Shown piece after piece: positions 44,882 through 54,208 of a DNA stretch of 64,000 bases; within the stretch, counting starts at the first letter, position 1; every line of letters starts with the position of its first letter. The stretch is from Lewinellaceae bacterium (GTDB taxonomy: Bacteria; Bacteroidota; Bacteroidia; Chitinophagales; Saprospiraceae). The translations under genes were made by a program, and so were the position numbers. The notes under the pieces were generated by a model. The model was given only the letters and a program-made list of their open reading frames with translations. It had not been told where the DNA came from and searched no databases. Location of the stretch: NCBI GenBank assembly GCA_020636315.1, contig JACJYA010000013.1:186001-250000 (forward strand). The letters are read 5' to 3'.

Positions 44882-46759
44882 ATGCTGAAAAATAATATTG
44901 GCCGCGCGCTGGAAGCCAGCGCGGGACTGGAGATACCTGTGCCTTCGACTTTCACAAAAAGTTATGAAGAAAATGTGGTGAGCAGGAAACCGCTATATTC
45001 CAGCTCACCCCGTCCCTGGATGTACGTTTTCATCTTTACAATGTGGTTGGCAAGTTTAGCCTGGTTTCAGCCACGGCTCCTGTCTCTGATGGACATGGCC
45101 TATAACCTGCCCGGCTGGATTGCCCTGGCACTTTTCATTGCCTTTATTGATTTTGCCTGGTTGTACGGCCTGTACAACGTTGGGGTGATCATTTTCGCTC
45201 TGGGGCACCGCTGGTTCGGGAACAAACCGGAAGCGGCGCTGGCGCGCACCGAATTGCTGGACTATCCCGCCGTGGCCATTCTCTATACCACCTGTAACGA
45301 TTTTGTAGAGGAGAGTGTCCTTTCCTGTGTCCGCCAGGATTATCCCAATTACAAGGTTTACATACTGGATGACAGTTCGTCCCCGGAATACCAGGCCAAA
45401 GTAGATGCCTTCGCCGCGCGTTACCCGGGGTTGGCCGAGGTGGTGCGCCGCCCCAGCCGTGAAGGCTTCAAAGCCGGGAATATGAACTATGGGCTTAGCC
45501 GGGTTGCTACGCAAGAGCCCTACTTTGCCATTGCCGATGCCGATGAGATCCTGCCTCCCGACTTCCTCAGCAAACTGGTGCCCGTGATGGAGGCTGACCC
45601 CAGGTGCGGCTTCACTCAGGCCAACCACCGCGCCAATCCAAATGCGCAGAGTAACCTTGCCAGGGCAATGGGAGTGGGCGTTGACCTGCACTGGAAGTGG
45701 TACCAGCCCCTGCGCAACAACTTTGGTTTTGTGATGTTCCTGGGCCACGGCGCCTTGTTGCGCCGCAAGTGCTGGGAGGAGGTGGGCGGATTCCCGGATA
45801 TTGTCAGCGAAGACCTGGGGTTTGCCATTCACATTCGCGAAAAGGGGTACCGCGGGCGGTTCGTGGAAGATGTGGTTTGCTATGAAGATTTTCCGGATAC
45901 GGTGCGTGCTTTCCGCATCCGCCACATGAAATGGACACGTGGAACCAGTGAATTTCTCTCGAAAAAGATGGGATGGTTATTAAAGGCTAAAAACATTTCC
46001 TGGACGGAAAAACTGGATATCCTCTTTCCCACGCTCAACCTCCCGCTCACTTTGGTCTATTTCCTGTTCATGGTGAACGCCAATCTGGTGTTGCCTTATT
46101 TCTTCGGGCAGGCGGCCGATGTGACTTTTGTACTGGCAGGGCAGGAGTGGGTGCTTCCAGTGATGAGCATGGATGCCGGCTTCCAGGCTATTTACGACTG
46201 GGATTTTTTCGCCATCACCATGCTGTCTTTTTTTGCTCCGGTGCTATGCTTCATCATAGGCCTGGCGCATCAGCCGGCGAAGCTGTTTCGGTTCCTGAGC
46301 CAGAGCACCGTACTTTATGCAGCCCTTTCGCCACTTTCTTCCATAGGCGTTCTGGCGTACATGGTTTCCGGAAAAGCGATTTTCCTGGTTACCGGCGATA
46401 ATGCACAAAAGGAACATCACGCCGGGGGAGGTGCTGCTCACTTTGCTCAAAGGCTTAGAGCGTCCTGGCGGGATTTTCTGGCCAAGAGCCACCCGGACAC
46501 ACCTATCGTGCAGGCCTTTGAAGTGCTGACGGGCCTGTTGTTCGCCATCGTGTGCCTGCAAACTTTTCAGATCTCGTTCTTTGGCCTTTGCCTGGCCTTC
46601 ATTTTGCTGCCGCTCATGCACCACCTGGGATGGAACAACCGCGCCATGCGGGTGCTGATGTACCTGCCCTTTATTCTGATCTTACTGGGCGTATTCGTGG
46701 CGAGCCTGAGTTTGTTCGGGTTACAGTCTGTATTTTTCGGGTATGGGTTTCACTTTTGA
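44882..46759 (+). CDS. Membrane family 2 glycosyltransferase, cellulose-synthase-like
   Basis: A 625-residue polymerising glycosyltransferase. Two transmembrane helices (about 47-100) precede the GT-A domain and several follow it (about 390-625). Catalytic motifs: D163-D164 (LDDSSSPEY), D219-x-D221 (IADADEILPPDF), D311 (SEDLGF, the acid of the TED motif), and RIRHMKWTRGT in place of the usual Q-x-x-R-W. Such enzymes build a beta-linked polysaccharide at the inner membrane and push it through their own channel. No PilZ domain is seen, so c-di-GMP control would have to be indirect. It pairs with the TPR-barrel gene upstream. The polymer cannot be named. Confidence 0.85.
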   Translation: MLKNNIGRALEASAGLEIPVPSTFTKSYEENVVSRKPLYSSSPRPWMYVFIFTMWLASLAWFQPRLLSLMDMAYNLPGWIALALFIAFIDFAWLYGLYNVGVIIFALGHRWFGNKPEAALARTELLDYPAVAILYTTCNDFVEESVLSCVRQDYPNYKVYILDDSSSPEYQAKVDAFAARYPGLAEVVRRPSREGFKAGNMNYGLSRVATQEPYFAIADADEILPPDFLSKLVPVMEADPRCGFTQANHRANPNAQSNLARAMGVGVDLHWKWYQPLRNNFGFVMFLGHGALLRRKCWEEVGGFPDIVSEDLGFAIHIREKGYRGRFVEDVVCYEDFPDTVRAFRIRHMKWTRGTSEFLSKKMGWLLKAKNISWTEKLDILFPTLNLPLTLVYFLFMVNANLVLPYFFGQAADVTFVLAGQEWVLPVMSMDAGFQAIYDWDFFAITMLSFFAPVLCFIIGLAHQPAKLFRFLSQSTVLYAALSPLSSIGVLAYMVSGKAIFLVTGDNAQKEHHAGGGAAHFAQRLRASWRDFLAKSHPDTPIVQAFEVLTGLLFAIVCLQTFQISFFGLCLAFILLPLMHHLGWNNRAMRVLMYLPFILILLGVFVASLSLFGLQSVFFGYGFHF

Positions 46760-46769
46760 CCTTAATTTC

Positions 46770-46804
46770 AAACCCTTTGAGGTTTCTGAAACCTCAAAGG
46801 GTTT
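46770..46804. terminator. Palindromic repeat CCTTTGAGGTTTC type, copy 2, between convergent genes
   Basis: Perfect 16-bp arms (46770-46785 and 46789-46804) with loop CTG. The palindrome core is the same as at 31253. It lies in the 48-bp gap between two convergent genes, with T or A runs on both sides, so it fits a bidirectional terminator. Confidence 0.75.
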
Positions 46805-46807
46805 GAT

Positions 46808-48229
46808 TCACTGTATCACAAGGGGCTTGCGCCACTGCCCTTGTTCCGAAATAAGCAGAAGATGGTACAAGCCAGCCGGCAGGCCATCCCGTTGCAGGCT
46901 GAATTGCTTTCCGGTGAAGGTATATTCCTTGAGCAACTGGCCATTGGCGTTGAAAAGGAACAGTTGGTATTCCTGATCCGATGGCAAATCCAGCCGCAGG
47001 TGGACCCAGTCGGTGGCGGGGTTGGGGAATACCACCCAGTTATCCTGCCGGACAGGAGTAGTGGTGCTCACCATGGTTTCGCAGAAGGGGTCGGCCCAGC
47101 GCTCGTCGGCCAGAAAGGATTCGTCGGTCAGGGTTTCGAGGAAGGCTACAAGGGCCTGGCGTTCTGCCGGGCTGAGGTTGAGCCGGCGGGGAGGCCCGTT
47201 GGGCCCGTTGGCCCTGAGTTGCGGGGAGAGGTTGGGGTGAGGTTGTACGCCATTGTCGTAGTGATCAATTACTTCTGAGAGTTGTTCGAAGCGCCCGTCG
47301 TGCATGTAGGGGGCGGTGAGCTCAACATTGCGCAGGGAAGGTACTTTGAACAGGCCAATGTCTTGCGGGTTACCGTTGACCCCGCCCAGCCCTTCATCTT
47401 CAGAAACGAGGTCCAGCCCGTTGTTGCGGGGCCCGGGGGCAATGAAGGCCTCCGTACCGTGGCAGGCGGCGCAGTTGCCCCGGTTGGGGTCGAAGAACAG
47501 CGCCTTGCCGAGGTTCTCTTCAGGGGTGAAATCCGGCCAGGGTGCAGCGCCGGGAGGGCCGGGAGGCGCCGTCTGCCGGGCCTGGTCGTATCTGGATTGA
47601 TAACTGACCATGGACCGCACAAACTGGGACAAGGCCAGGGCCACTTTGTTGGAAGTAATTTCCGGGCTGTCAAAGGCGTCTTCAAAAAGGGGAGGATAGT
47701 ATTCGGTATTTGCCAGTCGGCTCTCCAATTCCTCCAGGCTGAGCCCCATTTCGGTCTGGTCCTGAATGGGCATCAGCGTTTGTTCTTCCAGCGTGGCGGC
47801 CCGCTCATCCCAGAAGAAGTGCCCGTTCTGATAATAGCGCGCCATAGCCAGGCTCATGGAGTTGCGGCCGGTAAGCCCTCCTTCAAACCCCGTGCTCAGA
47901 GGAGCCTCATCGGTGAAGGCCAGTTCATGTTTGTGGCAGGAGGCGCAGGCAATGGTTTGATTGGCCGATAACCGGGTATCATAAAATAGCACGCGCCCTA
48001 GGGTGGCGCCGGCATCAGTAACCGGATTGCCGGCCGGAGTGTTGTCGGCATCCTCCACGTTGGGAAGCCGGAGGTGGGCGGGCAACTGGATATTGGCATA
48101 GTTGAAAGGTGCGCCGGGCAGGTCAAGGCAGGTCTCGAATTCACCTGGAGGCAGGCCGGGGTTATGCCATGCCAGCGTGAATAAGGCAAAAACCAGGACA
48201 AAAAGTAAGGAAGGGATCTTAAACTCCAT
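46808..48229 (-). CDS. Dihaem cytochrome c peroxidase (CcpA/MauG family) with T9SS type A sorting domain
   Basis: A 473-residue exported protein starting at ATG 48229 (MEFKIPSLLFVLVFALFTLA, a signal peptide). Haem-binding CxxCH motifs are at residues 95-99 (CASCH) and 253-257 (CAACH), with LFYDTRLSAN and LFFDPNRGN before them as in bacterial dihaem peroxidases and MauG relatives. PSLRNVELTAPYMHDGRF is the family signature near 310. The last 75 residues are a type A T9SS sorting domain (WVVFPNPATDWVHLRLDL). The family reduces hydrogen peroxide in the periplasm; here the sorting domain implies surface or extracellular placement, where haem loading must occur before T9SS export. A copper-transport or redox partner is not visible nearby. 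Confidence 0.88.
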   Translation of the reverse strand: MEFKIPSLLFVLVFALFTLAWHNPGLPPGEFETCLDLPGAPFNYANIQLPAHLRLPNVEDADNTPAGNPVTDAGATLGRVLFYDTRLSANQTIACASCHKHELAFTDEAPLSTGFEGGLTGRNSMSLAMARYYQNGHFFWDERAATLEEQTLMPIQDQTEMGLSLEELESRLANTEYYPPLFEDAFDSPEITSNKVALALSQFVRSMVSYQSRYDQARQTAPPGPPGAAPWPDFTPEENLGKALFFDPNRGNCAACHGTEAFIAPGPRNNGLDLVSEDEGLGGVNGNPQDIGLFKVPSLRNVELTAPYMHDGRFEQLSEVIDHYDNGVQPHPNLSPQLRANGPNGPPRRLNLSPAERQALVAFLETLTDESFLADERWADPFCETMVSTTTPVRQDNWVVFPNPATDWVHLRLDLPSDQEYQLFLFNANGQLLKEYTFTGKQFSLQRDGLPAGLYHLLLISEQGQWRKPLVIQ

Positions 48230-48384
48230 AGAGCTAACCAGGGTTTTAGTTTCGACAAATAAGGTTTCCTCTATGAAGAGCCGGCAATAAACTTCATGTA
48301 CTGATCTTTTCCAATGTTTTTTTGAAATTATTTTCCCGGCAGTTGCGGGTTGTCGTTTGCAGGTCATCGACAACCCGCACCCCG

Positions 48385-49626
48385 TTACGACTTTGTCAGT
48401 TGCACCTTCACCTGGTTCGTGGTATCCACTCCTTCAAGAACTTCGACCTGGATGCCGTCGGACAAGCCGAGTTTGACCAGCCGCTTTTCGAATTCCCGAT
48501 CGCCGGCCTTTATTTCGACGTAAGTCGTATCTTCTTCAAATATCACGTCTCGCTCCTTAATGGAAACCACTTGCTGGCGGCGGTCGAGGATGATGTCGGC
48601 GTTGGCGCTGTAACCGGCGCGCAGAAAGGTCTCTTTGGTAGGCTTGACGGCGGCGCGCACCTCAAACTTGACCGTACCTTCCTCATCTTCTCCCTTAGGA
48701 GAGATGAACTCCAGGGTGGCCTCGAACTTGTCGCTTTCGATGGCACCGACGGTCAGCTCCATGGGCATGCCTTCGCGCAGTTTGCCGACATCAGCCTCAT
48801 CGACTTTGCCTTCGAAGATGAGATTGTTCATATTGGCGATAATGGCGATGCTGGTGCCTTCGTTGAAGTTGTTGCGCTCGATGACAGAGGTGCCTTCTTC
48901 CACCGGGATATCGAGCACCATACCATCGAGGGTGGAGGTGACGATGTTGGCAACCTGCCTGGAGTTGCGGCTGGCCCCTTCGCGAAGCAATTGCAGGTTG
49001 TTGATGGCTGCGTCCAGTTCCTGGCGGCGGATATCGACGTTGGTCTCGAACTGTTTGAGGTTGTTGTCCGCTATGATCCTGGCATTTTCCAGGGCGGCCT
49101 TGGCGATCTCCATATCGACTTTAAAGCGGTTGTAGTCCTGCTGTGAGACGACGCCCTCCCCGAACAGTTGCCGCTGGCGTTCTTCTTCCTGCCTGGCGTT
49201 TTCATAACTGACGCGGGCTTCTTCCACGTCCAGGTTTTTTTTATAGACTTCGCGTTGCCGCTCCAGTTCCCGCTGGGCTTCCTGCAGGCGCAACCGGGCC
49301 AGTTCAACATTCGATTGAGCACTGTTGATGTTAACCTCGCTGGGCACCAATTTGATGCGCGCCAGTTGCTGGCCTTTTTTGACCATCTCTCCGGCTTCCA
49401 CAAACAGCTCGTCAACCACCCCGGAGACCTGGGGTTTGATGTGGACCTCCTGCCGGGGCCGGATGGCGCCGGTGGCCACAGTTTTCTTCACGATATCCGT
49501 GATCGTGGGGTTTTCCGTATCAAAATTATCCGGAGCTCTTTTGTTCTGCTGATAAAAGTAAACGCTCAGCCCAATGGTGGCGATAATGAGAAATGCTCCG
49601 AGTCCGATAAGGCAGCCTTTGTTCAT
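48385..49626 (-). CDS. HlyD/MacA-type periplasmic adaptor of an ABC exporter
   Basis: A 413-residue membrane-fusion protein: N-terminal transmembrane anchor (CLIGLGAFLIIATIGLSVYF), lipoyl half-motif (EVHIKPQVSGVVDELFVEAG), a long coiled-coil hairpin (about 115-220, ELERQREVYKKNLDVEEA), second lipoyl half (DGMVLDIPVEEG), beta-barrel and membrane-proximal domain. It bridges the inner-membrane ABC transporter to an outer-membrane channel such as TolC. It is the last gene of the operon ATPase-permease-permease-adaptor, 89 bp after the second permease. A TolC-like gene is not in the window, so a shared one is expected. Confidence 0.9.
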   Translation of the reverse strand: MNKGCLIGLGAFLIIATIGLSVYFYQQNKRAPDNFDTENPTITDIVKKTVATGAIRPRQEVHIKPQVSGVVDELFVEAGEMVKKGQQLARIKLVPSEVNINSAQSNVELARLRLQEAQRELERQREVYKKNLDVEEARVSYENARQEEERQRQLFGEGVVSQQDYNRFKVDMEIAKAALENARIIADNNLKQFETNVDIRRQELDAAINNLQLLREGASRNSRQVANIVTSTLDGMVLDIPVEEGTSVIERNNFNEGTSIAIIANMNNLIFEGKVDEADVGKLREGMPMELTVGAIESDKFEATLEFISPKGEDEEGTVKFEVRAAVKPTKETFLRAGYSANADIILDRRQQVVSIKERDVIFEEDTTYVEIKAGDREFEKRLVKLGLSDGIQVEVLEGVDTTNQVKVQLTKS

Positions 49627-49715
49627 TCTGCTTATTTTTTGTGAGGTATAATGTCATTTATTGGGAATGTTCTTCCAACCCTCTAACAATCTAACAATCC
49701 AGCAATCCACCATCC

Positions 49716-50963
49716 CTACTCATCCCTCAGCGCCACCACCGGGTTGACGCGGGCAGCCTGCATGGCGGGTATGAACCCGGCTGCGGCGCCGGCCAAAATG
49801 AGGAGCAGGATGGCCCCCATTCCGACTGAGAAGTTGACCTGAGGGTTGTAAAAATTGTCCGGTTCCAGATTATTGGAGATCATCAGGTAGTTAATACCAC
49901 CAATGATAAAGGTTCCTGCGATAAGGCCCAGATACCCCGAAACGGAGGTGATGGCTATAGACTCCGCCAGGACCATGTTGACGACCGACCGGGGCGTGGC
50001 TCCCATGGCCTTCCGGATACCGATCTCTTTTGTCCGTTCCTTTACCGTGATCAGCATGATGTTGCTTACCCCGACGATGCCTGCCAGCAGTGTGCCGATA
50101 CCGACGAACCACAGAAATGCCCGTATGCCGCCAAAGAGGTTGACGATGCTCTGGTATTCGGCCTCCAGGTTGAATCCCCCGATGCCCTGGGGGTCATCTG
50201 GCGCAACGTGGTGGCGTTTTTTGAGCAGAGCTCTGACTTTGGGTTCTATAGTACTGACCTGCACATCGGGAGCCGCCGAACAGATGAAGTAATCCACGCG
50301 CTCGCCGGTGCCAAAGGTGCGGTACATGGCCGTCAGCGGGATCACCACGGCTTCCATATCCCTTTCCGTCCAGGGTTTGACCTGCATGGGGCCGAAAACG
50401 CCGACTACCCTGAACTCTACGCCCTTGATCCGGATGTATTGTCCAATACAGCCTTTTTCTCCAAAAAGGACTTCTGCCGTCCTTTCGCCCAGCACGGCGA
50501 CTTTTCGGCTGTTTTCGATGTCCAGTTCATTGATGTAGCGCCCCTGGTGCAGCTTCAGGGCTTCGATTCGGATCATGTCCTGCAGTTCTCCACGGATCTC
50601 ATAACTGTCCCCGATATCTTTGTAATACACCGGCTGGCTGCCGATGGACAACCGGGGCGCGATGAACTGCACTTCGGGAATGTTCTGGCGGATGGCGGTG
50701 ATGTCTTCCAGGCGCAATTGAGGCCTTCTGCCCGGCTGAAAACCCCGGTAGGGTTGGGAGGTCCGCTCCGGCCAAACGTACATGACGTTCTTGGCCCGGT
50801 CTCCAAAACCCCGGAATACCCCATTTTCCAGCCCCTTACCCATACCCAGGACGAAGACGAGCATGAAGATGCCCCAGAAAACGCCAAGAGCAGTGAGCGC
50901 AGTGCGCAGCTTGTGCTTTCTGATGGTTCCCAGTATTTCCTGCCAGGTGTCTCGGTCGAGCAT
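49716..50963 (-). CDS. MacB-type ABC transporter permease
   Basis: A 415-residue permease: transmembrane helix near residues 20-45, a periplasmic MacB_PCD domain (about 50-265; RIEALKLHQGRYINELDIENSRKVAVLG), and a FtsX domain with three helices in the C-terminus (FVGIGTLLAGIVGVSNIMLI; KERTKEIGIRKAMGATPRSV; AGAAAGFIPAMQAARVNPV). It lacks the fused ATPase of MacB proper; the ATPase is the separate gene at 52387. It is a paralogue of the permease at 51141, and together they probably form a heterodimer. Likely cargo: a peptide, antibiotic or lipoprotein; unknown. Confidence 0.9.
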   Translation of the reverse strand: MLDRDTWQEILGTIRKHKLRTALTALGVFWGIFMLVFVLGMGKGLENGVFRGFGDRAKNVMYVWPERTSQPYRGFQPGRRPQLRLEDITAIRQNIPEVQFIAPRLSIGSQPVYYKDIGDSYEIRGELQDMIRIEALKLHQGRYINELDIENSRKVAVLGERTAEVLFGEKGCIGQYIRIKGVEFRVVGVFGPMQVKPWTERDMEAVVIPLTAMYRTFGTGERVDYFICSAAPDVQVSTIEPKVRALLKKRHHVAPDDPQGIGGFNLEAEYQSIVNLFGGIRAFLWFVGIGTLLAGIVGVSNIMLITVKERTKEIGIRKAMGATPRSVVNMVLAESIAITSVSGYLGLIAGTFIIGGINYLMISNNLEPDNFYNPQVNFSVGMGAILLLILAGAAAGFIPAMQAARVNPVVALRDE

Positions 50964-51012
50964 GATGGATGGTTTATTGCTGTATTGTTATATCGTTGCC
51001 CTGCTGTGGGCT

Positions 51013-51113
51013 GGTTGATGGTTATATTGTTGTATGGTTTATATTGCTAGGTTGTTTTGGAGGCTACACGGTTGCTGAACCCGATAACAATTTAACAATA
51101 TAGCCATCCAACC
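51013..51113. repeat. Imperfect inverted repeat in the gap between the two permease genes
   Basis: GGTTGATGGTTATATTGTT (51013-51031) is matched in inverse at 51094-51113 with one gap and one mismatch. AACAATCTAACAATCC-like words also occur in the next gap of the operon (about 49686-49702). The loop is 62 nt. It may be an mRNA-processing or partial termination structure within the operon. Confidence 0.45.
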
Positions 51114-51140
51114 ACATCAAACATCCCAAATCAAACATCC

Positions 51141-52370
51141 CTACCCCCCTTCCCGCATGGCCACGACCGGGTTGATCTGTGCTGCTTTCCGCGCCGGCAT
51201 CAGCCCTGCCAGAGCTCCGGCCAGGACCAGGACCAGGGTGGCGGTCAGGCCTACGCCCAGATCGACTCTGGGGTTGCGGAAATACTCCACGGCGATGGAT
51301 TCCATCAGGCTGATCGCTCCTACTCCGGCCAGCAGGCCCAGGTAGCCGGCAACGGAGGTGATCAGGATGGATTCCTGGAGGATCATCGCAATGATGGAGC
51401 GGGGCGTAGCGCCCAGTGCCTTACGGATACCGATCTCCTTAGTGCGGTCTTTAACGACGATGAGCATGATGTTGCTGACGCCGATCACGCCGGCGACGAT
51501 GCTTCCCAGGCCGACGAACCAGACAAAGGCGCGTATGGCGGCGAAGAGATTCATAAACTTCTGGTATTCCTCTGCCGCTCCGAATATGTAGAGGGCTTTT
51601 CGGTCCTTCACATCAAACTGATGGCGGCGGGCGAAAGCATCTCTGACTTCTTCCTCCAGTTGCTGGATGTCCGCCAGGCCCATATCCTGAGTGGTAAACA
51701 TCAGCTGGTGGAGCTCATCGGTGCCGGCATAAACCTTCTGAGCGGTGGAAACCGGGATGTAAATGATGCGCATTTCATCGTCCCCGCCGGTATCCGTATA
51801 GGTGCCGACAACGGTATAGACAATGTCGCCGATCCTGATCTTTTTGCCCAGCGGCGGTTCCTCACCGAAGAGGTCTTTCTGGACTACTGCCCCGATCACG
51901 GCTACTTTTCGAAACTCCTTCAGGTCGGCCTCATTGATAAACCGTCCACTTTTCATGAGCGTGTTTTCGATGTAACGGTGGCCGGGGTGTACGGCCCGCA
52001 CCGGGTAAGATAATGCGGTTCTGCCGTAGGAAATCGTCTGGTCTCCGGAGAGGTAATAGCGCCCGGTGAGCTGGTCTATTTCGTCGAAGTACTGGTCGAG
52101 CAGGCCGTAATCTTCATTGGTGAACCTGATCCGCCGGCCTTTGGGCAGGCCCTGGTAGGGCATGGAGGTGACCCCCCTGCGCACCCAGACGCTGTTGGTG
52201 GCGTCATCTCTGAATTCGTACTCTACGCCGTTCTGCAGGCCACGCCCTGCCCCCAGGAGGATTACGAGCATAAAAATACCCCAGAACACCCCCAGGGCCG
52301 TAAGTATGGTGCGAAGGGGGTGGCGCCGAATGGAGTTGAATATTTCCTGCCACTTATCGAGATCGATCAT
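51141..52370 (-). CDS. MacB-type ABC transporter permease
   Basis: A 409-residue paralogue of the 49716 permease with the same parts: first helix (ILTALGVFWGIFMLVILLGAG), periplasmic MacB_PCD domain (PVRAVHPGHRYIENTLMKSG; RKVAVIGAVVQKDLFGEE), and a FtsX region with three helices (FVGLGSIVAGVIGVSNIMLI; KDRTKEIGIRKALGATPRSI; LAGALAGLMPARKAAQINPV). I start at ATG 52370 (MIDLDKWQEIF), matching the paralogue MLDRDTWQEIL, and not ten codons upstream. It follows the ATPase gene by 16 bp. Confidence 0.9.
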   Translation of the reverse strand: MIDLDKWQEIFNSIRRHPLRTILTALGVFWGIFMLVILLGAGRGLQNGVEYEFRDDATNSVWVRRGVTSMPYQGLPKGRRIRFTNEDYGLLDQYFDEIDQLTGRYYLSGDQTISYGRTALSYPVRAVHPGHRYIENTLMKSGRFINEADLKEFRKVAVIGAVVQKDLFGEEPPLGKKIRIGDIVYTVVGTYTDTGGDDEMRIIYIPVSTAQKVYAGTDELHQLMFTTQDMGLADIQQLEEEVRDAFARRHQFDVKDRKALYIFGAAEEYQKFMNLFAAIRAFVWFVGLGSIVAGVIGVSNIMLIVVKDRTKEIGIRKALGATPRSIIAMILQESILITSVAGYLGLLAGVGAISLMESIAVEYFRNPRVDLGVGLTATLVLVLAGALAGLMPARKAAQINPVVAMREGG

Positions 52371-52386
52371 AGTGTGTGAATCCGGG

Positions 52387-53076
52387 TTATGAACTTGCAC
52401 TTACTGCATTGCCTCCGCTTTCGATAATTCCATCCCGCAGGCGGATGACGCGGCGGGTCATAGCGGCGATGTCGTTTTCGTGGGTCACGATGATAACAGT
52501 CATGCCTTCCTTATTGACTTTTTTGAACAATTCCATAACTTCGTAGGAAGTCGTGGAGTCGAGCGCTCCGGTGGGTTCATCGGCCAGAATGACTTTGGGG
52601 TTGGTAATGAGGGCCCGCGCGATGGCAACGCGTTGCTGCTGCCCCCCGGACAATTGGTTTGGAAGGTGTTCTGCCCAATCGGCCAGGCCCACCATGTCGA
52701 GGTATTCCATGGCGAGGGACTGCCGTTTCTTGCGGTCCATTTTCTGATAATACAACGGCAGAGCTACGTTTTCCTGGGCCGTTTTGAAAGGCAACAGGTT
52801 GAATGACTGGAAAACAAAGCCAATGAATTGGTTGCGGTACTGAGCCGCTTCCGTCTGGCTCAACCCCTTGATCATTTTCCCATCCAGGGAATAATCACCT
52901 TCGTCGTATTCGTCGAGAATGCCGATGATATTGAGCAAGGTGGATTTGCCGGAACCGGAAGAGCCCATGATGGAAGCGAAGGCCCCTTCTTCAATGTCGA
53001 GGTCAATGCCTTTGAGCACTTCCAGTTGGGTGTAACCGGTCTTGTAGGCTTTTCGGATGTTTCGGAGTCGGATCAT
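52387..53076 (-). CDS. MacB/LolD-type ABC transporter ATP-binding protein
   Basis: A 229-residue ATPase with Walker A GSSGSGKST, Q-loop FVFQSFNLLPF, ABC signature LSGGQQQR, Walker B VILADEPTGALD and the H-loop IIVTHE. The spacing is typical of the MacB/LolD group, which drives mechanotransmission rather than a classical transport pore. The start is ATG 53076 (MIRLRNIRKAYKTG). It is the first gene of the operon with two permeases and an adaptor. On the minus strand, TACTTTTA upstream near 53135 is a weak -7 candidate. Confidence 0.93.
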   Translation of the reverse strand: MIRLRNIRKAYKTGYTQLEVLKGIDLDIEEGAFASIMGSSGSGKSTLLNIIGILDEYDEGDYSLDGKMIKGLSQTEAAQYRNQFIGFVFQSFNLLPFKTAQENVALPLYYQKMDRKKRQSLAMEYLDMVGLADWAEHLPNQLSGGQQQRVAIARALITNPKVILADEPTGALDSTTSYEVMELFKKVNKEGMTVIIVTHENDIAAMTRRVIRLRDGIIESGGNAVSASS

Positions 53077-53136
53077 ATACAGCCGGGTTTGGATCGTATT
53101 GGCTCTGATGGGCCTTTCTATCGAGAGCGACAATAA

Positions 53137-53402
53137 AAGTACTAATTCCAGGCCTTTAAAAAAAATTAGGCCAATGAATTAGGTTTTTAGGCCAGTACCA
53201 CTCAATAGTTATTAGTTTAGATGCTTGAAAAGGAGAAATGCCCCTATTCTTTCCTGTTTTTATTGGAAATTGGGTTTTTTCCCTGAAAAAAAACGGAAAC
53301 ATATTTAAAAAATAGATATTTTTAGGATTCCCGCTGGCTTAAGCAGCATTTAGCGCCCTTTAGCGTTTATCCTCTTGAAAAACCTTGTTAAAATAGTTGA
53401 GC
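53137..53402. other. Divergent promoter region, AT-rich
   Basis: A 265-bp spacer between the export operon and the lipoprotein gene. It contains two TTAGGCCA words near 53167-53205 and runs of A and T near 53290-53320, and must hold both promoters, but no exact TAnnTTTG is convincing. Confidence 0.35.
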
Positions 53403-54185
53403 ATGCACCGTATTTTTACGTGGGCTACCATTTTATGTATTGCGACGGGCTGCAACCTGAGTTCTCTTGAAGACACAGTTGTGGTTTCCGACGTGGCCGA
53501 TGAATTTTATCTCGACATTTGGGAAAGCCTGACTGCACAGGGGCGGTTCCTGGAATTTCGCCTTCGCACTATTGCTGATGAACCCTGCCTCAATGCCACC
53601 ATCGATTGCGATTTTCAGCAGACCAACCGGGACCTGTCCATCTCTATAAAGGAGATCGTAAGGGAGGAAGGTTGTGAGGAGGGGGAAGCGCCGGCTACCG
53701 CAAATATCCGCGTCAATTCTTCTCTGCCCGGCGGGTACTATCCCTTTTTTGTTGACTTGCGGGAGAAAGTGACTACGGAAGGCCAGCTTGTCATTACTTC
53801 AGGGGCTTATAACATCAGCCTGGATGAAGGCGGCGGAATAGTCCTGCTGCGCCCGGAGCTTCTCCGGATACCGGATGGAACCATCTGGGGCTATATCGCT
53901 TACGAAGATGGCGGCCTGGAGGCAGCTGCTGATGAATTCATCTCGAGCCTTCGGTCCATCAGCAAGGGGCGCACGCTACGGGAGGGGTATTTCGGTTATT
54001 TTACGGTGGACAGCGAAGGTGTGCTTAAGTTTTCCAATACTGTAGCGCCATCTGGCGCTCTTACCTTTTCCTATGAATATGACGGAGATCCCGAAACACT
54101 TGTTAACCTGCTGCAGGAATACCGAACGGAATACGGCCCGGGGCTGCAGGTCAAGTTGTGGAATACCCTGGGGGATGAGTTCTGA
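53403..54185 (+). CDS. Lipoprotein of unknown function
   Basis: A 260-residue lipoprotein (MHRIFTWATILCIATGC, lipobox ATGC). The start is ATG 53403, two codons inside a possible TTG start. The mature part is a mixed alpha/beta protein with DEPCLNATIDCDF, LPGGYYPFFVDLREKV, DGTIWGYIAYEDGG and SNTVAPSGALTFSYEYDG. I recognise no family. It stands alone and converges with the Nudix regulator 23 bp away. Confidence 0.65.
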   Translation: MHRIFTWATILCIATGCNLSSLEDTVVVSDVADEFYLDIWESLTAQGRFLEFRLRTIADEPCLNATIDCDFQQTNRDLSISIKEIVREEGCEEGEAPATANIRVNSSLPGGYYPFFVDLREKVTTEGQLVITSGAYNISLDEGGGIVLLRPELLRIPDGTIWGYIAYEDGGLEAAADEFISSLRSISKGRTLREGYFGYFTVDSEGVLKFSNTVAPSGALTFSYEYDGDPETLVNLLQEYRTEYGPGLQVKLWNTLGDEF

Positions 54186-54208
54186 AGCTGGGGTGGGAGT
54201 TAAAGGGG

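Noticed and set aside
46808..53076. The cytochrome peroxidase as fifth gene of the export operon
   Set aside because: It follows on the same strand but after 155 bp and has an unrelated role; co-transcription cannot be shown from sequence.
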